From NCBI RefSeq assembly GCF_000151205.2, contig NC_016051.1, forward strand, positions 1,612,001 through 1,676,000: a stretch of 64,000 nt of DNA. The letters are read 5' to 3'. This DNA comes from Thermococcus sp. AM4 (GTDB taxonomy: Archaea; Methanobacteriota_B; Thermococci; Thermococcales; Thermococcaceae). Shown here one piece after another: positions 23,809 through 31,388 of the stretch. The notes under the pieces are model-generated. The model had not been told where the DNA came from. It ran no database searches and worked only from the letters and a program-made list of their open reading frames with translations. The position numbers were made by a program, and so were the translations under genes. The first letter of the stretch is position 1. Each line of letters begins with the position of its first letter.

Positions 23809-24130
23809 ATGGAAGCGAAGAAACTTATTCATGATGCTGTAATGAAGTCAGCGGATAAGCATGGGGTTAAGGTAGTTGAAATAATCTTGTTCGGCTCCCG
23901 TCCCCCCCGGCCCCTTCAGAGCCGACAGCGACTGGGACGTCCTCATAGTTACTGCCCGTCCGTTAAATTGGGAAGAAAGGCTGGCCTTCACCGGGGAAAT
24001 ACGGAAAACGCTCGCAAAGAAAGGCCTCGCGACGGACATACTCGTCATCTCGAAGGACGAACTTGAGAAAGTGAAAGGTGCCAAAGAGTACATCTACCAC
24101 TACGCCCTGCGTGAGGGAGTTAAGATATGA
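23809..24130 (+). pseudogene. MNT-type nucleotidyltransferase with frameshift in the active-site motif
   Basis: The gene starts MEAKKLIHDAVMKSADKHG and reads VVEIILFGSR, then a run of seven C breaks the frame; with one C fewer it continues PPGPFRADSDWDVLIVTAR and on to KEYIYHYALREGVKI and a TGA at 24128. The unit length is one base more than a multiple of three. The motif GS-x10-DxD is that of MNT antitoxins, which add AMP to the HEPN toxin. The stop overlaps the HEPN start. It could be a real lesion, a programmed shift or a sequencing error in the C tract. Confidence 0.75.
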
Positions 24131-24504
24131 GCTGGAGAGACTGGATAAGAAAAGGCCGTGACGACCTAAAACTCGCGGAGCTTGCACTCGAAAACGGCAT
24201 CTTTGACTATGCCGCTTTTCACGCCCAGCAGGCCGTTGAAAAGTTCTTGAAGGCGTTCTTAATCAAACACGGCAAACCCCCTGTTAGAACCCACGATATA
24301 GCATACCTTATCGAGCGGTGCAAGGAGATAGACCCCTCGTTCGAGGAGTTGTACGACCTAAAAGCCCACTACCTCTCGGATTTTGCCGTTGAGGTCAGGT
24401 ATCCCGGCTACTACTCGGTTCCCGGGGAGCTTGCTGGGGAAGCAATCGAAATCGCACGGAAGGTTCTGGACTTCGTTTTGATGAAACTGGGTGAAAGAAA
24501 ATGA
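24127..24504 (+). CDS. HEPN-domain protein, probable toxin
   Basis: This 125-residue helical protein has the HEPN pattern: DWIRKGRDDLKLAELALENG, FDYAAFHAQQAVEKFLKAFL and a PPVRTHDIAYLIERC turn followed by the YPGYYSVPGELAGEAIEIAR C-terminus. HEPN proteins in such pairs are RNases. Its partner upstream (MNT) has a frameshift. Its stop overlaps the ATG of hycI by four bases, so hydrogenase protease translation is coupled to it. Confidence 0.85.
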   Translation: MSWRDWIRKGRDDLKLAELALENGIFDYAAFHAQQAVEKFLKAFLIKHGKPPVRTHDIAYLIERCKEIDPSFEELYDLKAHYLSDFAVEVRYPGYYSVPGELAGEAIEIARKVLDFVLMKLGERK

Positions 24505-24989
24505 ACCTCGAAGAACTCTTCCAGGGAAAGAAAAGGGTCGTGGTCTGCGGAATCGGGAACGATATAAGGGGGGACGACGCCTTCGGCGTTCTGGTCGCGG
24601 AGAGACTGAAGGAGTTGCTAAAGAACCCGGACGTCCTCGTGCTGAACTGTGGGGAAGTTCCGGAGAACTACACTGGCAAGATAGCGAACTTTAAGCCCGA
24701 CCTCGTCGTCCTCGTCGATGCCGTTGATTTCAACGGTGAAGTCGGCGAGTATATCATAGCGGACCCGGAGGGGACGCTCGGAGAGGCAATATCGACGCAC
24801 GGCCTTCCGCTGAAGTTCGTCACCCAGTTCATGAAGACGATGGTTAACGCTGAGTTCGTGCTCATAGGCTGTCAGCCAGGCTCGACAGGCCTCTTTCAGG
24901 AGCCGAGCGAGCTGATAAGGAAGCGTGCCGAGAGACTGGCGGAGCTGTTAGCGGGGATTCTAAAAAGGGATAAGCCCTCAACAATGTAA
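24501..24989 (+). CDS. hycI: Hydrogenase maturation endopeptidase HycI
   Basis: The 162-residue protease removes the C-terminal tail of the NiFe large subunit after nickel insertion. Motifs: CGIGNDIRGDDAFGVLVAERL with the metal-binding Asp, CGEVPENYTGKI, VVLVDAVDFNGE, and STHGLPLKFVTQFM with His. It fits the large subunit at 28659-30458, which retains a 30-residue tail after CYSCTER. It starts inside the stop of a HEPN gene (ATGA). Confidence 0.92.
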   Translation: MNLEELFQGKKRVVVCGIGNDIRGDDAFGVLVAERLKELLKNPDVLVLNCGEVPENYTGKIANFKPDLVVLVDAVDFNGEVGEYIIADPEGTLGEAISTHGLPLKFVTQFMKTMVNAEFVLIGCQPGSTGLFQEPSELIRKRAERLAELLAGILKRDKPSTM

Positions 24990-25050
24990 GTGGGGATTGG
25001 TTTATCTTCCTTTTGAACACTAACCGAGGAGAGTGTCGCCCAAAAGTGGG

Positions 25051-25272
25051 TTATTCTCTCCGCAGTTCTCCCTTCATCCGCAGGTACTCTTCCCTGCTCA
25101 GCGGGAAGCTCTTGGCGGAGGCAAGGAAGGAGTTCACGAGCCTCACCTGCTGTTTGAAGACTTCATCGGGGTTCTCCTTCAGCCTCTTCACGTAGAGCCG
25201 GATGAAGGCGAGCCTCTCTCCCAAATCGCGCTTAGAACGGAACTTCAACGCCGAGCCTACTCGCGTAGTCAT
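25051..25272 (-). CDS. Unknown 73-residue basic helical protein
   Basis: From ATG 25272 the product reads MTTRVGSALKFRSKRDLGER, then helices with LAFIRLYVKRLKENPDEVF and a basic end. It overlaps the last 41 bases of the nucleotidyltransferase gene upstream in another frame, so it is probably coupled to it and may be its partner. The longer frame (to 25326) is less likely because it would overlap more. The family is not recognised. Confidence 0.5.
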   Translation of the reverse strand: MTTRVGSALKFRSKRDLGERLAFIRLYVKRLKENPDEVFKQQVRLVNSFLASAKSFPLSREEYLRMKGELRRE

Positions 25273-25813
25273 CGAGCATCCTCCTGTCAATTTTCTCGTT
25301 GAACAGCTCGTAGAGGAAAAAGGCATCTTCCACGTCCTTGTCAGTGCCGAGGTAGAGCTTGTACGCTATCTGAAGTTCTATCGGAGAGATGTAAATCACC
25401 CGCCCGTTGAACCGGACTGGAATCCTCTTTTCGAGCGCCTCCCTATGGAAGGCATCCTTGGGAAACTTTATCTCGGCGTTTGGGATTATCCCACCCTTTC
25501 TGACCATCCGTATTCCAAGCCTGTCGGCAAGCATTTCGTACAGACCTTCACAGTCTTCGGGGTTGAGGAACTCAAAGCCCGCCTTCTGCGCGTCTTCGCA
25601 CATGGAGATAAATTCCTCTCTGGGAAGCAGCTCTATCACAAAATCGACATCCTCGGTACCCCTAGAGCGGCCGAAGAGAATGGTAACGTATCCGCTGACT
25701 ATGACGTAACGGACGTGTTTCTCAAGAACATCTATGACATCAAACACAAATTTATCCAGCTCGCTGAGCTCGCGGTTGATTACTATTTCTTCTCCCTTAA
25801 TCTCGATGCCCAT
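25232..25813 (-). CDS. Nucleotidyltransferase-like protein (AbiEii/DUF6036-like)
   Basis: The 193-residue protein has a polymerase-beta-fold motif YVIVSGYVTILFGRSRGTED followed by DVDFVIELLPREEF, where the Gly-x-x-Val-x-x-x-Gly-Arg-Ser-Arg and DxD fit nucleotidyltransferases with an (S/G)GG-like opening. Then a helical C-terminus. This type occurs with small partner proteins as toxin-antitoxin or defence modules; the 73-residue gene overlapping its end is a candidate. Activity is not proven from sequence. Confidence 0.65.
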   Translation of the reverse strand: MGIEIKGEEIVINRELSELDKFVFDVIDVLEKHVRYVIVSGYVTILFGRSRGTEDVDFVIELLPREEFISMCEDAQKAGFEFLNPEDCEGLYEMLADRLGIRMVRKGGIIPNAEIKFPKDAFHREALEKRIPVRFNGRVIYISPIELQIAYKLYLGTDKDVEDAFFLYELFNEKIDRRMLDDYASRLGVEVPF

Positions 25814-25846
25814 GGCTCTCCCATTAAACTTTGAGGGGCATGCTAT

Positions 25847-26422
25847 TTATCCCTTTTGTATCCTCCCCAAATCCTCCCTCGTGTTCACGTTGAAGAAGCT
25901 CTCGCGCCACTCCTCGGGGAGGGACTCTATCGGGAGGTAGCAGGGATTGGCTTCACGGATTGCCCTGTTGAGGGCGTAGTTTCCGGTTTTTATCTTTTCC
26001 TCAAGGATTTCGCGGAAAGCCTTAGAATAAGCGGCGTGAAGGGGTTCGAGGTAGCCGTTGCTCCAGCGCGGCACGCAGGCGATTTTTCCGCTCTTCTCGA
26101 ATTCCGAGACGATGAAATCGACGAACTCCCGGACGAGAAGGGGCATGTCGCCGGCAACGACGAAGGCATCACCGAGGCTTAAGGCTGTGTAAACACCCCC
26201 CATCGGGCCTATCAGCAGGTTATCAACGACCACGCGGTAGCCGAGCCTCTTAAGCTTTTCCGCGTTGTCCTTCGAGGCAACTAAGATTATCTCGTCTATT
26301 CTCTTAGCTGTTTCAAGCCTCTCGATGGTGTAAAGAATCAAAGGCCTGCCGTTGATTTTGTAGAGTAGCTTGTCGCCCCCGAACCGCTTTCCCCTTCCTC
26401 CGGCCAGAACTGCCCCAATCAT
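25847..26422 (-). CDS. mobA: Molybdenum cofactor guanylyltransferase
   Basis: The 191-residue NTP-transferase joins GMP from GTP to molybdopterin. Motifs: [20 protein letters not shown] (P-loop-like, with G-G-D-K) and VVAGDMPLL with catalytic Asp, [10 protein letters not shown]. The formate dehydrogenase encoded at 35388 needs the bis-MGD form, so local placement fits. The start overlaps the stop of the nucleotidyltransferase gene at 26419 by four bases. A NTP-transferase for another substrate is possible but the motifs favour MobA. Confidence 0.88.
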   Translation of the reverse strand: MIGAVLAGGRGKRFGGDKLLYKINGRPLILYTIERLETAKRIDEIILVASKDNAEKLKRLGYRVVVDNLLIGPMGGVYTALSLGDAFVVAGDMPLLVREFVDFIVSEFEKSGKIACVPRWSNGYLEPLHAAYSKAFREILEEKIKTGNYALNRAIREANPCYLPIESLPEEWRESFFNVNTREDLGRIQKG

Positions 26423-26865
26423 TCCTCCCTCTCCTCGTCCAGCTGGATGTACTCGATGGTGCTGATGTACTTCACGTAATCCATCGCCTTCTTCGGATTC
26501 AGCATGTCGTTCATGAGGTTCTGGAAGTAGTTATCCTTATCGTAGGCGACCTCGTAGTTAACCACTACGTCGAGGTAGCCCGAATGGAAGTTCTCCGCTT
26601 CCTCGCGCGTGTAGAGCTCGAAGGAGACGTGGTAGCCGTACTTCTCCTCTATAGGGTCGCGGATGTTCTCAACGAAGTCCGCCATGCGGTTCATCTTCAC
26701 CGGGTCATAAGGCTTGTCAATGATTACGACGACGTCTATCTCTGGAAAGCTCGGGTCGCGGAGGTGCCTCCCGTAGAAGATTATCGAGAGAAGGTTGTCG
26801 CCGTAGAAGTCTTTCACCCTTTGAATCAGCTCCTTCTTGGCCTTCTTCAGCGTCTCCTCGTTCAT
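26419..26865 (-). CDS. Nucleotidyltransferase-domain protein
   Basis: The 148-residue protein has a polymerase-beta-like N-terminus: [20 protein letters not shown] followed by [11 protein letters not shown]. The usual GS is replaced by YGR, while the two acids in E-I-D-V-V are kept. The C-terminus is helical. It overlaps the mobA start (coupled) and lies just downstream of the FHL operon end but with its own TATA-like TTTTATTTT in the 39-base gap (26866-26904). Role unknown. Confidence 0.7.
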   Translation of the reverse strand: MNEETLKKAKKELIQRVKDFYGDNLLSIIFYGRHLRDPSFPEIDVVVIIDKPYDPVKMNRMADFVENIRDPIEEKYGYHVSFELYTREEAENFHSGYLDVVVNYEVAYDKDNYFQNLMNDMLNPKKAMDYVKYISTIEYIQLDEEREE

Positions 26866-26904
26866 CTCACCACCTCCTGAGAAAAGTTGTGGGAAAATAA
26901 AAGT

Positions 26905-27231
26905 TTAATCGAAGCTCGGCTGGTAGCGGTACTCTATGTGGAGCTTGCTCTCGGAGTCGAGCTTCTCAGCGGCTTCGAGCAGGATCTTTCTGTCCTTCTC
27001 CGGCAACTCCTTAATCGGGAGCCTCAGCACGTCCCTGACCTCGATGTCGAAGGCCCTCGCGTTCTCGTCTATTCCGAGAGCGGACTTTATGAGCCTCACC
27101 GCCTCTTCGCTCAGCTCGCCCTCCTCCTCGATGATTAGCAGGTCGCCGGCGTAGTGGCCGGTTATCCTCGCCGAGTACTCAGGGTAGTCCTCGTACTTGA
27201 AGCGGTAGAGCTTCCAGGGCACCTCAGACAC
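26905..27231 (-). CDS. Small unknown subunit or accessory of the FHL operon
   Basis: The 108-residue product (GTG 27231, or GTG 27222) ends the formate-hydrogenlyase operon, overlapping the hycG-like stop. It has an N-terminal beta region (YRFKYEDYPEYSARITGHYA), then an acidic helix-loop and IEVRDVLRLPIKELP. No cysteines, no membrane helix. It may be an assembly factor or peripheral subunit; family not recognised. Confidence 0.6.
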   Translation of the reverse strand: MSEVPWKLYRFKYEDYPEYSARITGHYAGDLLIIEEEGELSEEAVRLIKSALGIDENARAFDIEVRDVLRLPIKELPEKDRKILLEAAEKLDSESKLHIEYRYQPSFD

Positions 27232-28054
27232 CCGCCGTCACGGGGTACTTCTTCTTGAGGGCCTCACCGAGGGAGTGGTACTCGTCGTACAGCTTCCAGA
27301 ACTCGTTTTCGAGGAAGCGCATGGCGACCTTTATCCTGGAGTCCTTCTCCTTGAGGAAGTAGCCGGTGACGAGGTCGTGGAGCTTCTCCCTCGGGTCCTC
27401 GCTCTCGAAGGCCTTCTCGACGAGGGCCATGAAGTCCTCAAGGACGGCCTCCCTGTCGTAGTAGCCAACGACGCGCCTGAGCTCCTCGCGAAGGGTGAGC
27501 CAGTAGCGGAGGGGTATCGGCCTGTCTGGGATTCTGAACTCGACCTCGTTCTCGGCCTTGGGCGTCTCCTTCGGCGGGAGCGCGATCCAGTATTCGCCCT
27601 TCATCTTCTTCTCCTTGATGCCGAGGAGCTGAGCGACGCCGTAGAGTATCTCCTCCGGGCTCGGCGGACAGCCGGGGATGTACATGTCTATCGGCACTAT
27701 CATCTCCGGTCCACCGCTCCTGAGCCTGTCCCTCCCGCGCTGGGGGGAGGTGTTGTAGAGGGCGTAGCTGTTGTAGAAGATTCCGCCGCTTGAGGCGCAG
27801 GTTCCTATCGCGACGACTATCCTCGGCTTCGGAGGCATGGCCTCGTAGGCCTTCTTGAGCATTATCCTCGTCTGCCTCGTGAGCGGGCCGGTGATGAAGA
27901 GGGCATCGGCGTGCCTCGGGTTGGGAACGACCTTGATACCGAGCCTCTCGAGGTCGTAGTACGGGCTGAGGACGTCGAGCACCTCGATGTCACAGCCGTT
28001 ACATGAACCGGCATCAACGTGATAGACCCAGACGGACTTGAGCCTTCGTCCCAT
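27224..28054 (-). CDS. FHL hydrogenase small subunit, NuoB/HycG-like
   Basis: This 276-residue subunit holds a [4Fe-4S] cluster for electron transfer to the NiFe site. Cluster ligands: HVDAGSCNGCDIEVLDV, AIGTCASSGGI and YIPGCPPSPEEILYG. Typical family length is about 150-170; here a C-terminal extension of about 120 residues follows (EFRIPDRPIPLRYWLTLREE and a helical end). The start is ATG 28054 within TGATG, overlapping the hycF stop. Confidence 0.88.
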   Translation of the reverse strand: MGRRLKSVWVYHVDAGSCNGCDIEVLDVLSPYYDLERLGIKVVPNPRHADALFITGPLTRQTRIMLKKAYEAMPPKPRIVVAIGTCASSGGIFYNSYALYNTSPQRGRDRLRSGGPEMIVPIDMYIPGCPPSPEEILYGVAQLLGIKEKKMKGEYWIALPPKETPKAENEVEFRIPDRPIPLRYWLTLREELRRVVGYYDREAVLEDFMALVEKAFESEDPREKLHDLVTGYFLKEKDSRIKVAMRFLENEFWKLYDEYHSLGEALKKKYPVTAGV

Positions 28055-28659
28055 CACTCCTCACCCCCTTTCTTCACGAGCATGAAGGCCGAGACTGGAA
28101 TTCCCTCGGTCTCCCTGAGCTTCTCGACGGTCTTGCGCATCTTTGCCTCCTGGGTCAGGCCGATTCTGTCTTCAAGGGCGTAGGTCTCGAAGATTTCCTT
28201 GGGCAGGATGTTCCTCACGTACTCAATCTGCCTCTCGGTGAAGTCGAGGTATTCGCCACACTCCTCGCAGTAAGCGAGCTTGTGCTCGACGACTTCGACG
28301 AGGTCTTCCTTGTTGTCGGTCGCTATCTCGAAGATGTTCGTCGGTTCCATCGCGCCGGTCGGGCAGACCTCCACACAGCGGTGGCACCTTATACATCTCG
28401 CCGCGTTGAAGGTGAGCCTCTTAACGCCGTGCTCCTTGTCCCACTCGAGGATTAGCGCATCGGGTGGGCAGGCGTTGACGCAGGCACCACAGCCTATGCA
28501 CTTCTCGGGGTTGATGTGCGGAATTCCGCGGTACTCGGGTGGCTTCTCGATGTCAATAAAAGGATAGGGAGTGGTGACCGGGGCCTTCTTGCTGAACTTC
28601 TCGACCTCGAAGCGGTCCCACTTCTTGAGCTTCTCGGTGTAGGAGAGGCTCTCGGCCAT
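28054..28659 (-). CDS. FHL ferredoxin-like subunit, HycF/NuoI-like
   Basis: The 201-residue protein has two [4Fe-4S] motifs, CIGCGACVNACPPDA and CIRCHRCVEVCPTGA, then a CEEC pair and a helical end. It passes electrons between the formate-side ferredoxin subunit and the hydrogenase small subunit. Start ATG 28659, overlapping the large-subunit stop (TGATG). It belongs to the same operon. Confidence 0.9.
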   Translation of the reverse strand: MAESLSYTEKLKKWDRFEVEKFSKKAPVTTPYPFIDIEKPPEYRGIPHINPEKCIGCGACVNACPPDALILEWDKEHGVKRLTFNAARCIRCHRCVEVCPTGAMEPTNIFEIATDNKEDLVEVVEHKLAYCEECGEYLDFTERQIEYVRNILPKEIFETYALEDRIGLTQEAKMRKTVEKLRETEGIPVSAFMLVKKGGEE

Positions 28660-30458
28660 CAGAACACCCCCCTGTACTTGATTGAGAGCTCGTTGAACTC
28701 GGCCTCGGTGAGAACCTTCACCTTGCCGGTCTGGACGTCGACGAACTGGACCCTCTCGGTACAGGAGTAGCACGGGTCGATGCTCGCTATGATGAGCGGT
28801 GCATCGGCAACGTGGTAGCCCTTGAGCATCTCCGGAACGGCGGGCAGGTTGTTGTACGTAGGAGCACGGACTTTCCAGCGGTAGACCTTGTTCTTCTCGC
28901 CGGTCATGACGTAGTGGACCACTTCACCGCGGTGGGCCTCGGTGAATCCAAGGGCTTCCTCGTACTCCGGCAGGTCGCCGATTGGAACCATTATGTCCCC
29001 GCCGGGCATCTGGTCAATGAGCTGTTCCACTATCCAGAGGCTCTCAAAGAGCTCGTCCATCCTGACGAGAACCCTTGCTAAAACGTCGCCCTCCTTATAA
29101 ACAGGAACCTTGAAGTCAACCTCGTTGTAGGCCATGGCAGTCTTCGTTGCCTGGTCGAGCCTCGTGTCGATCTTCCTTCCGCTGGCCCTTGCAGTCGGTC
29201 CGAGGACGGAGTAAGCCTTGGCGACCTTGTAGGGCAGGATTCCGACTCCCTCGGCGCGCTTGATGAAGGTGTTGGTGTTCAGGGCGATGTCAAGGAACTT
29301 CTTGGTTTCCTCGCGTATCTGCTTGACCACCTTGAGGATCTCCTCCTTGCGGTAGTCGAGGATGTCCCTCCTAACTCCACCGACGATGTTCATTCCGTAC
29401 TGCTTCCTGTTTCCGGTTAAGCGCTCGACGAGCCACATGACCGGCTCGCGGATTCTCCACGCGTGCATGAAGCCGGTGTCGTAGCCGACGAGGTGCGCGG
29501 CAATGCCGACCCAGAGCAGGTGGTTGTGTATCCTCTCCAGCTCGAGCATCAGCGTCCTTATGTAGCGCGCCCTGTCCGGGATTTCCACGTCGGCTAAACG
29601 CTCAACGGCCATGGCATAGCTGACGGAGTGCTGGTAGCCGCAGATTCCGCAGATTCTCTCGGCGAGGAAGAGAACCTGGTTGTAGGTAAGTCTGCCCTCA
29701 CCGGTCTTCTCGATTCCCCTGTGGGAGTAGAAGCCGCGGTAGTCAACGTCTACGATTTCTTCTCCCTTGACGAAGAGCCTGAAGTGGGCCGGCTCCTCGA
29801 TACCCATGTGAACCGGACCCATTGGGACGAGCGTCGTTCCCTCGGGCTTCTCCTTGAACTCTGTCTTGACTTCTGCCATCGGTGAGTGCCTGTAGTCCAT
29901 GTCCTTCCTGAGCGGGTAAACACCATCGGGCCAGTCCTCCGGAAGGATGAGCCTCCTCGGGTCAGGATGGCCAATGGGGTTGAAGCCGAGTAAGTCCTTA
30001 ACTTCCCTCTCTATCCAGAGCGCGGCTGGGAGCTTTGCCGCGACGCTCGGGAAGCTCGGGTCGTCGGCCGGGAGATAGGCCTTAAGGAAGACCCAGTAGT
30101 TCTCGTCCATGTTGAGGGGCTCGACCTGGACGTTGAGGAAGGGCATGTAGACGAAGTGGCCGTTGAGGGGCCTCTCGTCGGTTCCAACGGCAGTTGAGAG
30201 GTGGGTCTCCTTGAACTCCGGGTGGTTGTGCCACCAGAGGACGGCCTCTGGAAGAACTTCCCTGTCAATCACGAACTGGTATTCACCGTAGCTCATCCTC
30301 TTGCACTCTTTAATGTGCTCCCTGAAGGCCTCGTAAAACTCCCTAAGGCCCTTTCTCTCAGCGAGGATCGTTTCGACATCAGCCTTTCTGCAGTGGCCGT
30401 TTTCGCAGGCCCTGCACTCAAACTCGAAGTGAGCCTCCAAATCCTTCGTCGTTACCAT
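28659..30458 (-). CDS. FHL [NiFe]-hydrogenase large subunit, HycE-like (NuoCD fusion)
   Basis: This 599-residue catalytic subunit reduces protons to H2. Residues 1-180 are NuoC/HycE N-terminal (REVKDLLGFNPIGHPDPRRL); the rest is NuoD-like. NiFe ligands are ERICGICGYQHS (L1) and DPCYSCTERVQF (L2). About 30 residues follow the CTER site, a removable tail for HycI. An extra N-terminal Cys cluster, CRACENGHC, is present. The start is ATG 30458 after GGTGGTGAAT. Group 4 hydrogenase. Confidence 0.93.
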   Translation of the reverse strand: MVTTKDLEAHFEFECRACENGHCRKADVETILAERKGLREFYEAFREHIKECKRMSYGEYQFVIDREVLPEAVLWWHNHPEFKETHLSTAVGTDERPLNGHFVYMPFLNVQVEPLNMDENYWVFLKAYLPADDPSFPSVAAKLPAALWIEREVKDLLGFNPIGHPDPRRLILPEDWPDGVYPLRKDMDYRHSPMAEVKTEFKEKPEGTTLVPMGPVHMGIEEPAHFRLFVKGEEIVDVDYRGFYSHRGIEKTGEGRLTYNQVLFLAERICGICGYQHSVSYAMAVERLADVEIPDRARYIRTLMLELERIHNHLLWVGIAAHLVGYDTGFMHAWRIREPVMWLVERLTGNRKQYGMNIVGGVRRDILDYRKEEILKVVKQIREETKKFLDIALNTNTFIKRAEGVGILPYKVAKAYSVLGPTARASGRKIDTRLDQATKTAMAYNEVDFKVPVYKEGDVLARVLVRMDELFESLWIVEQLIDQMPGGDIMVPIGDLPEYEEALGFTEAHRGEVVHYVMTGEKNKVYRWKVRAPTYNNLPAVPEMLKGYHVADAPLIIASIDPCYSCTERVQFVDVQTGKVKVLTEAEFNELSIKYRGVF

Positions 30459-30460
30459 AT

Positions 30461-31378
30461 TCACCACCCCATGAACGCCATGCCCAGGATCACCAGGCCG
30501 ACGAAGAACATCCTAACGTTCATCTTTACTACGTGGTCTATCCTCAGCCTCGCGTTAGTCGCTTCGAGGGCCGCTATGATCGGGTAGAAGGCAACCGTCA
30601 GGATGAACTGAAGTGCGAGCACCAGTGCCGCCCTCTCCGGGGTGTTTATCGGTCCGATCCAGGGCATCGTTAGAATGCTGACGAAGAACCACAGCAGTGC
30701 GAAGCGCTTTATGTGTATCGCGTAGTAGAAGACCCCGAGGAGCCTTCCGCTGTACTCGCCCAGCGGGCCGCCTATGACTTCCTGCTCCGCCTCGGCAACG
30801 TCGAAGGGCACGAAGCCGCTCTCGACGTAGAGCGCGTAGGCAAGGACGATGTACGCGAGCACGAGCGAGGGCGTGAGGTGGAGGTTGGCTATGATGTCGG
30901 CTATGTTGAGCGAACCCGCGTTGTAAGCTAAGACACCGTAGAGAACCGCTATGAGGGGCTCAACGGTGAGGATGAGCTGGGCTTCCCTCGTGGCGCCAAT
31001 GTGGCTGAAGGCGTTCTGGACGCTCAGACCTCCGAAGATCAGGAAGACGCTGACCATCAGGATTACGTAGAAGAACACCACCAGGTTGAAGCCGAAGTCC
31101 ACTGGAATCACGTTTCCGTAGGGCAGGAGCAGCGCGGCCGAGATCGCCGAGGCCAGGGCCAGGAACGGGGCCGCGGTGAAGAGTAAGCTCTTCGTTGGTT
31201 TGACGGATGGAAGGTTGAAGAGCTTCTGGAGGTCGTACCAGGTCTGCATGAGCGGCGGCCCGCGCCTGTACTGGAGTCTCGCCTTGACCCTTCTCGCTAT
31301 TCCGTCGAGGTAAGGCGGCAGGAGGAAGATGATGAGGATCCCGACGAGCTCGAATCCGATCTTGATCGTTGTCTCCAT
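30461..31378 (-). CDS. FHL membrane subunit, HycD/NuoH-like
   Basis: The 305-residue integral protein has about eight membrane helices. NuoH hallmarks: RVKARLQYRRGPPLMQTWYD, FDVAEAEQEVIGGPLGEYSG (with the conserved acidic loop) and a C-terminal RIDHVVKMN. NuoH anchors the hydrogenase arm to the membrane and couples to ion movement. Start ATG 31378 after AGGTGATGGGA. Order and spacing place it in the FHL operon. Confidence 0.9.
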   Translation of the reverse strand: METTIKIGFELVGILIIFLLPPYLDGIARRVKARLQYRRGPPLMQTWYDLQKLFNLPSVKPTKSLLFTAAPFLALASAISAALLLPYGNVIPVDFGFNLVVFFYVILMVSVFLIFGGLSVQNAFSHIGATREAQLILTVEPLIAVLYGVLAYNAGSLNIADIIANLHLTPSLVLAYIVLAYALYVESGFVPFDVAEAEQEVIGGPLGEYSGRLLGVFYYAIHIKRFALLWFFVSILTMPWIGPINTPERAALVLALQFILTVAFYPIIAALEATNARLRIDHVVKMNVRMFFVGLVILGMAFMGW

Positions 31379-31388
31379 TCCCATCACC

